Assembly: GCA_016783865.1 (NCBI GenBank)
Contig: JADHVS010000008.1
Span: 1-45,538 of the forward strand
DNA length: 45,538 nucleotides
Direction: 5' to 3'
Source of the DNA: Bacteroidales bacterium
GTDB taxonomy: Bacteria > Bacteroidota > Bacteroidia > Bacteroidales > SM23-62
A model generated the notes under the pieces. That model ran no database searches. It saw only the letters and a program-made list of their open reading frames with translations, and was not told where the DNA came from. Shown piece by piece: positions 8,054 to 15,786 of the stretch; position 1 is the first letter of the stretch; each line of letters starts with the position of its first letter. Made by a program: the position numbers and the translations under genes.

Positions 8054-8907
8054 TTTATTATAGTTCCTTTTTTTATTACATATTCTTCCGTTTTTGCACC
8101 CACGCGGGATGCTATTAAATCACATTTGGTAATCAGCAGGAAATAAATACTCTTATGCGGCACATCTATTAATCCTTCCAGATTTCCCTGTCCCTTGGAA
8201 ATGACAATATCCGCCGTTCTGAAAATATTTCTGAATTCCTCAGAGACTGAATCCCATACAGCACCGGGAGCATCATCACCTGTAGTGATCACCTTTGCTA
8301 CTTCTTCCATGCCTGTCATATTAGCATCCTCAAGGGTTACATCGTTTATGACGGGGCGGTCCCGGACAGCGAAATACTTCTCGGGTACATTCATGTAAGT
8401 TAGAAACAGTTTGTCCATCACAATTTCACCGCAGTTGTCACCAATATAGAGCAGAGTGTCAGCATGTTTTAAATCATGGCGAAGATGCAGGGAATCGTCA
8501 ATGGCCAGTTTGACTCCCATTGCCTTGTTTATCATATCCATTACGTCCATTTGTTTCTGTGCACCAAAATCGATTACATTACCGGCAATTGCCAATCGCA
8601 TTGCCGCATTAAAAGGATCCTCAGAATCATTAACCAATCCCTCAAATTTTGGATACAATCCTAACATCATGTGGTTGTATTTCTCTTTTATCTGCTGATA
8701 CGGATCCGGGTTCTGTAAGAAATCACGTATCATCCTGTGCATCCTACGTCCTAGCATGGGAGGCGATTGATCATAATCAATCGTCGCCAGATCCTTAAGT
8801 AAACGGCGTAGCAATGCCTCTTGCTGAGATTCCGGTATCACACCTGTTTTAACCAACCGCAAATAGCTGTTAATGGTACAGGGTATGCACTCTGATTGGA
8901 TATTCAT
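8050..8907 (-). CDS. DUF89 / ARMT1-like metal-dependent phosphatase
   Basis: A 285-residue protein of the DUF89 family. It begins with a CxxC pair (C7 and C10, ECIPC), as in prokaryotic members, and carries the family's metal-site motif GDNCGEIVMDK near residues 157-167, followed by RDRPVINDVTLEDA and SKGQGNLEGL, all diagnostic. DUF89 proteins are metal-dependent phosphatases proposed to act on damaged or overflow phosphometabolites. Its 3' end overlaps the MBL-fold gene by 4 bases. The AT-rich gap upstream (8908-8962) separates it from the CGGC gene. Confidence 0.9.
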   Translation of the reverse strand: MNIQSECIPCTINSYLRLVKTGVIPESQQEALLRRLLKDLATIDYDQSPPMLGRRMHRMIRDFLQNPDPYQQIKEKYNHMMLGLYPKFEGLVNDSEDPFNAAMRLAIAGNVIDFGAQKQMDVMDMINKAMGVKLAIDDSLHLRHDLKHADTLLYIGDNCGEIVMDKLFLTYMNVPEKYFAVRDRPVINDVTLEDANMTGMEEVAKVITTGDDAPGAVWDSVSEEFRNIFRTADIVISKGQGNLEGLIDVPHKSIYFLLITKCDLIASRVGAKTEEYVIKKGTIIK

Positions 8908-8962
8908 CCTTTCAATTCTCTTTTTATTTTATATGTCATGAAAGACGAAATTCGTCACGTTT

Positions 8963-9403
8963 TTAATTATATAAATTCCTGATCTTCTCATTGGATACAG
9001 TTGGCTTAATCAGCTTTTTCCAGCTCTCTGATTTCCATGTTCCAAGCTTCGAATGTGTCTCAAAGTATTTTTGTGGTATGGGATGTGTGCCAACGACTAC
9101 TTTCATATCGTATTTTTCCCTGATGAAATCCTGGAAATGTTTGATGTAAGGACAGGGTGGGTATCCAACAACAAATCCCGTTGCCAGGTGAATTACTTCT
9201 GCACCGTTTTTCTTCATCTCTTCCGGAACGTATTCTATGTTACCGCCCGGGCAGCCACCACAATTTGCATATCCGACCACTTCAACAGGAACATCTTTTT
9301 TGTAAATATCAAATGCCCCCTCCCTGTTATACATGGCCCTGAAACATTTGCCGCCACCGCAATCGCCGTAACGGTCACAAATAATGATTCCGATCTTTTT
9401 CAT
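8963..9403 (-). CDS. CGGC-domain protein
   Basis: Small cysteine-rich protein of the CGGC-domain family (146 residues from the chosen start). Seen in order: IGIIICDRYGDCGGGKCFRA, GYANCGGCPGGNIE (the motif that names the family), GYPPCPYIKHF and VVGTHPIPQKYF. The cysteines suggest binding of metal or an Fe-S cluster, but the function is unknown. I chose the ATG at 9401-9403, because the family starts at MKKIGII; an upstream in-frame ATG at 9448 would add 15 unlike residues. It occurs in anaerobes and archaea near MinD/ferredoxin ATPase genes, consistent with its place here. Confidence 0.85.
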   Translation of the reverse strand: MKKIGIIICDRYGDCGGGKCFRAMYNREGAFDIYKKDVPVEVVGYANCGGCPGGNIEYVPEEMKKNGAEVIHLATGFVVGYPPCPYIKHFQDFIREKYDMKVVVGTHPIPQKYFETHSKLGTWKSESWKKLIKPTVSNEKIRNLYN

Positions 9404-9457
9404 TGGATAATTATTAAAAGGTTCAGTCTTTGGCATTATATTCTTCAATAAATGGGT

Positions 9458-10234
9458 TCAATCAAGGGCATTCAAAGTTTTCCCCGGGTTGCGTTCAGAA
9501 ACTATTGCATCTCTTACGTCATTCATGGTAAATCCGTATAGTTGACGCATTCTGCCCAATCTCTCGTTATCAGATGTTTTAAGTGGAATGTTTAGCTTTT
9601 CTTTTATCCGATTAGCCGGTACATTATATTTTTCTGATACTTGCCGTATAGTCATATAACCTTTTACTTCAATCTCAGATTTTATTTCCTGGCGTTTTAT
9701 TCTACGCAGGTAATGTACATCTGTATGAGTATCCTGAGGTTCGCTGATAAGATCCCTGTTTCTTTCTGGCTGAAGTATTTTCTCCTGAGAATGGGCGATT
9801 GAAGTATCTGAAACACTGTTTGAGTAATTCATTTGCCGGTGGCCATAACCATATTCCAGTTCGGAAACATTTATGTTCACAATGAAAGGAAAAATGATTA
9901 AGGATGCACCTGATATCACCAAAAGAGAAACAACTGCAATTCTTAAAATGCGGTTTACAATATAATGCCTGAAAAACCTTATAATTGAATTCCAGTGTAA
10001 GATTAAATGAAGTATCAGAAAGCCAGTTAGCAACAGTCCAATGATAAGATGAATCTTGCCCCATTCGTGCCTGTCCATTCCCCAGAAGGTTATATCAACA
10101 TTCCTTCCATATCTGATCCATCTTTCCTGACCTGTTATTAATTCATATTTCATCAGCAATCCTATACCGATGATTGCCATCATCAGGATAAACATTATCG
10201 TGTTAATCCAATAATTAAGATTATTTTTTTTCAC
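9458..10234 (-). CDS. DUF4405 membrane haem protein with C-terminal helical domain
   Basis: A 258-residue membrane protein. Three hydrophobic spans are visible (about 9-29, 58-80, 95-120). The first two loops carry the DUF4405 histidine pattern: RHEWGKIHLIIGLLL with H56 and H62, then LHLILHW (about H75 and H79), fitting a two-haem cytochrome b-like four-helix core. After a polar linker, residues about 190-250 form a soluble domain (IRQVSEKYNVPANRIKEKLN and MRQLYGFTMNDVRDAI) that looks like paired helix-turn-helix or helix-hairpin elements. DUF4405 proteins are linked to transmembrane electron transfer, often with flavin or Fe-S partners. It lies 7 bp after the NifX-like gene, so it may supply electrons to the cluster's Fe-S chemistry. 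Confidence 0.78.
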   Translation of the reverse strand: MKKNNLNYWINTIMFILMMAIIGIGLLMKYELITGQERWIRYGRNVDITFWGMDRHEWGKIHLIIGLLLTGFLILHLILHWNSIIRFFRHYIVNRILRIAVVSLLVISGASLIIFPFIVNINVSELEYGYGHRQMNYSNSVSDTSIAHSQEKILQPERNRDLISEPQDTHTDVHYLRRIKRQEIKSEIEVKGYMTIRQVSEKYNVPANRIKEKLNIPLKTSDNERLGRMRQLYGFTMNDVRDAIVSERNPGKTLNALD

Positions 10235-10241
10235 CTGCTGG

Positions 10242-10580
10242 CTAAAATTGGTTCAGGGAATTAGTCTTATAGGCATCAAAAGCTTTCTTGATGGTCAAAT
10301 TCCCTGCTCCCGTGTAAATTCTGATTTTCGTGCTGTCAAGAATCTTTGCAGCATTATCGCCCGGACCATTTCCGGTGATCAGCACATCTGCCTTTAGTTC
10401 AAACAATTTTTGTGCAGTTTTGGGTCCTGCACCATGGGCTTCATTTTCAATTGCCCGGTTATCAAAATGTGTAAGTTCACTTTTTTCTTCATCATATATC
10501 AGAAGATATTCAGTCCGTCCAAACCTGGGATCCATCATGGAATCCCAATTTGTTCCTTTTGATGTAAAAGCTATTCGCAT
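10242..10580 (-). CDS. NifX/NafY-like (Fe-Mo cofactor biosynthesis domain) protein 1
   Basis: A 112-residue single-domain protein of the dinitrogenase iron-molybdenum cofactor family (COG1433). The fold is visible as IAFTSKGTNWDSMMDPRFGR at the start, LTHFDNRAIENEAHGAGPKT and DVLITGNGPGDNAAKIL. No nitrogenase genes are present; stand-alone members are thought to bind Fe-S or Fe-Mo type clusters. Its start overlaps the end of the ferredoxin-MinD gene by 10 bases, which is strong evidence for co-expression. Confidence 0.9.
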   Translation of the reverse strand: MRIAFTSKGTNWDSMMDPRFGRTEYLLIYDEEKSELTHFDNRAIENEAHGAGPKTAQKLFELKADVLITGNGPGDNAAKILDSTKIRIYTGAGNLTIKKAFDAYKTNSLNQF

Positions 10581-11449
10581 AATGTTTGTTTAATTTTATT
10601 CCAGGTATCTGATACGATCCCTGTTAGGTTATTATCTGAGAATTCAACAATTGTTTGTCCGTATATCATTGATTCAGTGAAAGTTTCATCATATGGCAGA
10701 TTGGCTAGATGTAGAATATTCTCCCGCTTTAAAAAGCTTTTGATTCTTTCAGTTATCGGGATATTCAGGTCTGATTTATTAATGATGCAACCTGCTCTGA
10801 TTTTGAATTTCTTAACTAATTGGTATACCCTTTTCAGATCATGCAGCCCTGAAACAGTTGGCTCAGTGACCAGTACTGCAAAGTCAGCTCCTGAGAGTGA
10901 TGAAATGACCGGGCATCCGATACCGGGGGAACCATCAATCAGGATCCAGTCTTTGTTTTTACCTTTTGCAATATTCCTGGCTTCATTCTTGACTTTTGCA
11001 ACAAGTTTCCCGGAATTGTCTGCACCAATTCCAAGTCTGGCATGTACCATCATACTGCCGGTTTTGATATTTGAGATATACCATTGACCAGCATTTTGAA
11101 TTTCGTTTTTAATAGCATTGTCAGGGCAAACCCGGGCACAATATCCACATCCTTCACATTCCATGGGATCTATGAGGTACATATCATCAATATGTGAGAC
11201 AGCATTAAAACGGCATACATCAAAACATTTTCCACATTGCGAACAATTATCCTGGTTAATCATTGCCAGTTCTCCGCTATAAAAATCTTCTGATTTACTA
11301 TAATCCGGTTGCATCAGAATATGCATGTCTGCTGCATCTACATCACAATCGGCTATGATAACATCCTTCCCTCCAAGGCAGGCAAATGATGCTGCAATGG
11401 AGGTTTTCCCTGTTCCTCCCTTCCCGGAGATGACAACAATTTCCTTCAT
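10571..11449 (-). CDS. MinD-type ATPase with inserted 2x[4Fe-4S] ferredoxin, copy 1
   Basis: A 292-residue cytosolic P-loop ATPase of the COG1149 group. It has a deviant Walker A GKGGTGKTS (residues 9-17), then a ferredoxin insertion with two complete clusters: C69, C72, C75, C79 and C98, C101, C104, C108. Then come Walker B-like DWILIDGSPGIGCPV (with a further Cys) and VTEPTVSGLHDLKR. These proteins are relatives of Mrp/ApbC carriers and are thought to couple ATP use to Fe-S or metal-cofactor transfer. It overlaps its paralogue upstream by 4 bases and the NifX-like gene downstream by 10. The two ATPases have identical cysteine spacing and may form a heterodimer. Confidence 0.93.
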   Translation of the reverse strand: MKEIVVISGKGGTGKTSIAASFACLGGKDVIIADCDVDAADMHILMQPDYSKSEDFYSGELAMINQDNCSQCGKCFDVCRFNAVSHIDDMYLIDPMECEGCGYCARVCPDNAIKNEIQNAGQWYISNIKTGSMMVHARLGIGADNSGKLVAKVKNEARNIAKGKNKDWILIDGSPGIGCPVISSLSGADFAVLVTEPTVSGLHDLKRVYQLVKKFKIRAGCIINKSDLNIPITERIKSFLKRENILHLANLPYDETFTESMIYGQTIVEFSDNNLTGIVSDTWNKIKQTLCE

Positions 11450-12306
11450 TTACTGCTTACATTATTCATAATATAATCACGGATAATTTCCATCTGTATT
11501 TCCATCTCCGGAATTTCCGTATAAATCAATTTACCGCGGGAATATAACTCAGCAATTCTGCGGTCATTAGGAATTTTAGAAATTACAGGGATGTTCTCAT
11601 TATGGCAGTAATTCATCACTGCATCATTCCCGATACCATGGCGGTTAATCACAACCCCACATTTTTTTTTCAGCTTTTTCATGGTATCAACCGCCAATTT
11701 CAGATCATGGAGTCCAAACGGCGTTGGTTCTGTAACCAAAATCACAAAATCGGCATCTTTTGTTGCTTCAATTACAGGACAGGATGTGCCGGGAGGAGAA
11801 TCATAGATTTTAATGATATTATCAGGGAAGTGCTCATCAATATATTTATTTGTTTGAGATATAAGTTGAGTTGCCTGCTCCTGGCCAATATCAAGCCTGC
11901 TTTCGACAAAACTCAATTTCCCATTTTCAAAATGTTGAAGCTCACCCATTTTTTGCGGGACCATGGTAAGTGCTGACGATGGACATAGTTCAGAGCAGGC
12001 AAAACATCCGTGGCATAATTGAGGGAAGACCAGGATGGTTGGGCCAAGTTGGATCACTGCATTATAATTGCAAACCTCCTGACAATTTCCGCATAATGTA
12101 CAATTATCCTCAATCCATTCCGGGATCGATTTAAATTTATCTTCTTTTCGTATCAGCCTTCCCTCAATAAATAATCCTGAATTTGGTTCCTCCACATCAA
12201 GGTCTGCCAGGATAACTTTTTTCTTCCTGGAAATATAACTTGCCAGATTCGTTGATATAGTAGTTTTACCGGTACCCCCCTTACCGCTCGCGACAGCAAT
12301 CTTCAT
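11446..12306 (-). CDS. MinD-type ATPase with inserted 2x[4Fe-4S] ferredoxin, copy 2
   Basis: A 286-residue paralogue of the following gene. It has Walker A GKGGTGKTT (residues 8-16), ferredoxin cysteines at C69, C72, C75, C79 and C98, C101, C104, C108, Walker B-like IKIYDSPPGTSCPVI, and VTEPTPFGLHDLK. Pairs of these ATPases, next to NifX-like and Zn-ribbon proteins, are a recurring but uncharacterised cluster in methanogens, Deltaproteobacteria and clostridia. The stop overlaps the next start by 4 bases. It is 69 bp after the scaffold gene. Confidence 0.93.
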   Translation of the reverse strand: MKIAVASGKGGTGKTTISTNLASYISRKKKVILADLDVEEPNSGLFIEGRLIRKEDKFKSIPEWIEDNCTLCGNCQEVCNYNAVIQLGPTILVFPQLCHGCFACSELCPSSALTMVPQKMGELQHFENGKLSFVESRLDIGQEQATQLISQTNKYIDEHFPDNIIKIYDSPPGTSCPVIEATKDADFVILVTEPTPFGLHDLKLAVDTMKKLKKKCGVVINRHGIGNDAVMNYCHNENIPVISKIPNDRRIAELYSRGKLIYTEIPEMEIQMEIIRDYIMNNVSSK

Positions 12307-12375
12307 TTGATGAATAAATACATGGCCTGCCTGTTATCGACCGACGTCAGACCTTAATTATACAATTTTATATTA

Positions 12376-12768
12376 CTAACTTTGATTTTTCTCTTTGAAT
12401 AGTTGAAGCGTTTTTTCGAATGTTTTTATTGCTAATCTGACACAATCAATTTTAGTGTCTGGCACGCCTCCAAGATGTTCAATTATATCTTCCGTATTTA
12501 TGTTTTCTGCTTCAATGAGATATTTTCCTTTAATCATTTCCAGAAGAGCCGATCCAGCAGAAAAAGCTCCTGCACATCCAATGGCTTCAAATTTTGCCTC
12601 TTTTATTACATCAGAATCAATGGTTAAATACATTTTCATTGTATCACCGCAAGATCCTGTGTATGAAAGTTCCACACTAGGATTTACTATTTTCCCAACA
12701 TTCACTTTCTTAGTGTAATATTCGATAGCTTTATTTGAGTAGCCCGCATCTTTTAGCAGATCATCCAT
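12376..12768 (-). CDS. IscU/NifU-N-like Fe-S scaffold
   Basis: A 130-residue protein of the NifU N-terminal / IscU family, the scaffold on which [2Fe-2S] or [4Fe-4S] clusters are assembled. The three scaffold cysteines are visible: C40 in GSCGDTM, C65 in GCAG and C109 in IDCV. The IscU Asp after the first Cys is kept, as CGD. The IscU LPPVK chaperone-binding motif is not seen; the matching region reads GGVPDTKIDC. No cysteine desulfurase gene is nearby, so the sulfur source must be elsewhere. Its place directly upstream of the two ferredoxin-ATPases suggests scaffold-to-carrier transfer. Confidence 0.88.
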   Translation of the reverse strand: MDDLLKDAGYSNKAIEYYTKKVNVGKIVNPSVELSYTGSCGDTMKMYLTIDSDVIKEAKFEAIGCAGAFSAGSALLEMIKGKYLIEAENINTEDIIEHLGGVPDTKIDCVRLAIKTFEKTLQLFKEKNQS

Positions 12769-12842
12769 TATTCTGACATTGGGAATAATGGTATAAAGGT
12801 GCTATGCATTATATCCTGCTTCATTTTTTACAATAAGAGTTG

Positions 12843-13187
12843 TTAATGGTCACATAAATTCTGACCGGTTTGAAGTTGATTATCCAGGTATTGCTCTACA
12901 AGGTATTTCGGAGTAGCGCTTGAAACACCAATACAAACCTCAATGTTGTTTTGTGCAAAAAGTTCCTGAGCCTTTATGCCCATACCTCCCGAAATAATTA
13001 CATTGACTCCCTGGTTGGCCAGGAACCTTGGATAAGCTCCCGGTTGATGCACAGGCGGATCAATGAATTGAATACTTACAATACTATCATTCTCCGTTTC
13101 AATGATTGCAAAATTTTCACAATGGCCAAAATGGGGTGTCAACATTTTATTTACAGTAGGAACAGCAAACTTTTTCATGTTTTTCAT
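12843..13187 (-). CDS. NifX/NafY-like protein 2
   Basis: Second COG1433-type protein, 114 residues: FAVPTVNKMLTPHFGHCENF (the PHFGHCENF motif is typical of stand-alone members), then PPVHQPGAYPRFLANQGV and ISGGMGIKAQELFAQNNIEV. Residue 4 is also Met (MKKFAVP), and may be the true start. It is more like archaeal and clostridial members than the copy at 10242-10580. It belongs with the ATPases and scaffold in the same transcript direction. Confidence 0.92.
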   Translation of the reverse strand: MKNMKKFAVPTVNKMLTPHFGHCENFAIIETENDSIVSIQFIDPPVHQPGAYPRFLANQGVNVIISGGMGIKAQELFAQNNIEVCIGVSSATPKYLVEQYLDNQLQTGQNLCDH

Positions 13188-13316
13188 ATTTTACTTGTTT
13201 GATTACTAGATTATTTTGAAATGTCAGATCAGCGGGACCATACGAATCCCATATCAACAGCATCAAGGCACCGTTTCGTTTTGATAATTAGCTGAAAATT
13301 TAAAGGATGGAGGAAT

Positions 13317-13556
13317 TTAAGCCTGGGTTTGCCTCTTATCCCTGAGCAGCTCTTCTCTTATCATAGTATGTCCACATTCGGGGCATTTTAATGTAGTGCA
13401 TTTAATTCCTCTCTGGTGAGGGACTTTTTCACCGCATTTTGCGCATACACAGAATCCACCTGTGCCATAAGCGCCTCCTTTATTACGGCCACCACCACCG
13501 CCCCGGCCTTCACCCTTGCCTTGCCCCATATTCATTCCTTTTCCAGAAGCTTTCAT
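13317..13556 (-). CDS. Glycine-rich zinc-ribbon protein
   Basis: A 79-residue protein with a Gly/Lys-rich head (residues 1-34) and a compact Cys-rich tail: C36, C38, C41, C53, C58 and C61 (CVCAKCGEK ... CTTLKCPECGH). The last four fit a zinc ribbon or rubredoxin-like knuckle. Similar tiny proteins occur with DUF5320 and MinD/ferredoxin ATPases in anaerobes. Function unknown; metal binding or protein contact is likely. Confidence 0.8.
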   Translation of the reverse strand: MKASGKGMNMGQGKGEGRGGGGGRNKGGAYGTGGFCVCAKCGEKVPHQRGIKCTTLKCPECGHTMIREELLRDKRQTQA

Positions 13557-13631
13557 TGTTCCTGATTTTAGCTTTAATTATACACTCAACTCAAAAACAG
13601 GCAAACATAACCTGGCCTGTTTAACTATTTA

Positions 13632-13952
13632 TCATTTTCCCTCTCCGATCCCGGAGAGGCGTTCTTCTAAAGAAGACAATTGGTCTTTGAGAATCCGGAT
13701 CTCGTTTTCGATCATTGTCTTTTCTGAAACATCTGGGATCGTTCCGTAAAAAAAGTTGCCTGAGCCCTGATTGAAGGCCCGACCGAATCCTCTTCCATAA
13801 CCAAAACCACCCTGGAACCTCCTTCCAAATCCTCTTCCACGGTTTTGTCCCATGTTAATAAATCCCGGATGTTCATTGCCGACGCAATATCCCATCTGTC
13901 TTCCTGTTTTCGGACCTTCTCCATACGGTCCTGTTCTGTCACCTCTAGGCAT
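13632..13952 (-). CDS. DUF5320-family protein
   Basis: A 106-residue protein starting MPRGDRTGPYGEGPKTGRQM, the hallmark of DUF5320, followed by a Cys-containing MGYCVGN segment and an aromatic/Gly/Arg-rich centre (FGRRFQGGFGYGRGFGR). It ends in a coiled-coil helix (about 78-102). Function unknown; the family accompanies NifX-like and MinD/ferredoxin genes. Only 2 bp separate it from the DUF134 regulator's stop, so the regulator and DUF5320 are one transcript. Confidence 0.88.
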   Translation of the reverse strand: MPRGDRTGPYGEGPKTGRQMGYCVGNEHPGFINMGQNRGRGFGRRFQGGFGYGRGFGRAFNQGSGNFFYGTIPDVSEKTMIENEIRILKDQLSSLEERLSGIGEGK

Positions 13953-13954
13953 AA

Positions 13955-14410
13955 TTACCTCCCTCTTTTTTTATAGTTATAATCGCAACATTTTCCATGC
14001 CCGAAACCACCTGCCAGATTAATCAGGTTCTTTGAATGACAGGCCGGACATTCTGTTACGATTGAATTAAAATTTGTTCTGAACATATGACCACAACTCT
14101 GACAACGAATAATATTATTTCTAAAATGAATGCTGCCACCCTCAATGGTGAGTAACATACCTTGTATAATAAAGTCAGCTATTTTTTTTCTGGCCTTTTC
14201 AATAAGCCGGGTAAACGTGGACCGGGATATCTCCATTTCATCAGCTGCTTCAGCATGCGACAGGCCTTTGTAGTCAGCAAGGCGAAATGCTTCAAATTCA
14301 TCAAGTGTCAACAGTATCTGGTCGAGATCCTGACCTCTGACTCCTATCGGTTTAAAGTCTGAGAAGAGAGGTGGCTCCAGTACAATTCTATCTGATTTGG
14401 GTCTTGACAT
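13955..14410 (-). CDS. DUF134 HTH regulator with C-terminal zinc ribbon
   Basis: DNA-binding protein. From the chosen start (MSRPKSDR, ATG at 14408-14410) it has 151 residues; an upstream ATG at 14437 would extend it into the operator palindrome. The DUF134 sigma70-region-4-like helix-turn-helix is clear: LTLDEFEAFRLADYKGLSHA, then EAADEMEISRSTFTRLIEKA. The C-terminal half carries CQSCG and CPACHS pairs, a zinc ribbon or possible Fe-S sensing site. It heads the metal-cofactor cluster, and a perfect palindrome (14433-14446) lies 22 bp before its start. Autoregulation is the simplest inference. Confidence 0.88.
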   Translation of the reverse strand: MSRPKSDRIVLEPPLFSDFKPIGVRGQDLDQILLTLDEFEAFRLADYKGLSHAEAADEMEISRSTFTRLIEKARKKIADFIIQGMLLTIEGGSIHFRNNIIRCQSCGHMFRTNFNSIVTECPACHSKNLINLAGGFGHGKCCDYNYKKRGR

Positions 14411-14432
14411 AAAATATTTTTTACAAATATAG

Positions 14433-14446
14433 TGCACATATGTGCA
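14433..14446. promoter_or_regulatory. Perfect 14-bp palindrome, candidate DUF134 operator
   Basis: TGCACATATGTGCA reads the same on both strands and lies in the 76-bp gap between the DUF134 regulator and the divergent Spy-like gene. Its position suits an operator controlling both genes. The sequence is observed; the regulator assignment is inferred from proximity. Confidence 0.6.
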
Positions 14447-14486
14447 TAAATAAAATTTTTTTACTTATTTTTATAAAAATAATGAT

Positions 14487-14888
14487 ATGAACCTCAGAAA
14501 AGTATTGTTAACAGCAGTTGTCATTTCAATGGTCACCGGTGTTTCAGCACAGAGAGCCAATAGAGGTGACATCTGTCAGGACATACCGAACCTGACTCAG
14601 GAACAGAGTCAGGAAATTAACAAGTTAAGTGTCACACATCAGAAAACAATGGATGACTTACGGACAAAATTCTGGGCAGAGTCCGATCCTGACAAGGCTT
14701 CTGAAATTAAAACACAGATGAACACGGAAATGGATAACCATTACCGGAACATTTCTGATCTTCTCCCTCCTGAACAGCAAACATGGTTCGATCAGAATTG
14801 TAATGCATACAGAAGAAGTTATTTCCGCGGAGGAAGTTATAGCAGATCCGGCCAGGGGTATGGGCCTAGGGGGGGGAAGAGGTCGTAG
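14487..14888 (+). CDS. Spy/CpxP-like periplasmic protein
   Basis: A 133-residue exported protein. Residues 1-21 form a signal peptide (LRKVLLTAVVISMVTGVSA, cut before QRA). The mature part is helical: LTQEQSQEINKLSVTHQKTM (an LTxEQ motif), a second helix DPDKASEIKTQMNTEMDNHY, and a second repeat-like segment LLPPEQQTWFDQNC. This LTxEQ layout marks the Spy/CpxP/zinc-resistance group of periplasmic chaperones or metal binders. The Gly/Arg/Tyr-rich tail may be disordered. It is divergent from the DUF134 regulator and shares its palindrome, suggesting metal- or redox-controlled expression. Confidence 0.78.
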   Translation: MNLRKVLLTAVVISMVTGVSAQRANRGDICQDIPNLTQEQSQEINKLSVTHQKTMDDLRTKFWAESDPDKASEIKTQMNTEMDNHYRNISDLLPPEQQTWFDQNCNAYRRSYFRGGSYSRSGQGYGPRGGKRS

Positions 14889-15058
14889 GGCCTTTACCAT
14901 TTAGATTTGATTGGTAGGTACATGCACCTCCCTAGCCTATGGACATGGTCGATAAAATGTAGCCAGATATCACTTACGATTCATATCGCAATACCTTGTA
15001 TGAAATTACCCTTCGCCCACTAAATGCGAAGAATTAAAAAAAAAGTAGGATACCAGGA

Positions 15059-15550
15059 ATGAAAAAATGGAAATTGTATATCTTGTCATGCATCTGGAGT
15101 CCTTTGTTGGCAGCGCAAATCGTATTGGTTTTCATATTTGGGATGGTCAATGAAGTTGGGCTTGATATAGTAATGTACATAGGATTAGTGATTTGGGGGA
15201 TTTCCTTTATTTTTGGCTGGCTTCCTATACTTGTTTTTAAGAGAAAAGGTGGTGTGCCAAAAGGAAAAAGCTTTGTTCATACTACAGTTCTTGTTGACAG
15301 TGGTCTTTACTCGATTGTGCGCCATCCTCAATATACTGCAGGAATATTGTTCAGTCTTGCACTGGTTCTTATATCACAAAGTTGGTTAATTACAGCAATG
15401 GGTGTAATTATAATAACATTGTTGTATGTTGATATTTTAATGGCAGATAAGCTTGAAGTCGAGAAATTTGGTGATGACTACAAACGCTATATGAAAAAGG
15501 TTCCAGGAACGAATTTCATACTGGGAATTTTCAGGCAGTTAAGACGTTGA
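15059..15550 (+). CDS. Membrane methyltransferase, ICMT/PEMT-like
   Basis: A 163-residue integral membrane protein with four predicted spans (about 7-29, 34-58, 93-110, 111-127). It has the methyltransferase signature GLYSIVRHPQYTAGILFSLA and the C-terminal KFGDDYKRYMKKVP, both typical of isoprenylcysteine carboxyl methyltransferase and phospholipid N-methyltransferase relatives. It probably methylates a lipid or small membrane-soluble substrate with SAM; the substrate is unknown. It is a single gene between two clusters, followed by a weak hairpin (15617-15648). Confidence 0.8.
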   Translation: MKKWKLYILSCIWSPLLAAQIVLVFIFGMVNEVGLDIVMYIGLVIWGISFIFGWLPILVFKRKGGVPKGKSFVHTTVLVDSGLYSIVRHPQYTAGILFSLALVLISQSWLITAMGVIIITLLYVDILMADKLEVEKFGDDYKRYMKKVPGTNFILGIFRQLRR

Positions 15551-15616
15551 AAGAGAAAAAGAAAATGTATAGAAAAGAACTATTTCCCTGCTAACCAATT
15601 CAATAAAAGTTCTTGA

Positions 15617-15654
15617 CTGGCTGAGGTATTCTGACGGATTACAGCCAGCGTTTT
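15617..15654 (+). terminator. Weak intrinsic terminator
   Basis: Seven-base arms CTGGCTG (15617-15623) and CAGCCAG (15642-15648) are separated by an 18-base loop and followed by TTTT. It lies 67 bp after the methyltransferase stop codon. The long loop and short T-run make it only a candidate. Confidence 0.35.
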
Positions 15655-15786
15655 AAATGAGAAAAACCAGGATGAACAAGAATGATATTGATTTCATTTT
15701 TTGTTTTATTTTGTTGTAAAAATAATTGGAATTTTCCATTTGATTTTACCCTCTCCTGACCTATTTTGAGCTATAATGGGAATTAT

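Noticed and set aside
10242..13187. Nitrogenase or FeMo-cofactor locus
   Set aside because: Only single-domain NifX-like proteins are present; nifHDK, nifB and nifEN are absent.
15011..15031. CTTCGC/GCGAAG hairpin before the methyltransferase gene as a riboswitch or RNA
   Set aside because: A 6-bp stem in an AT-rich leader with no further conserved structure is too weak to call.
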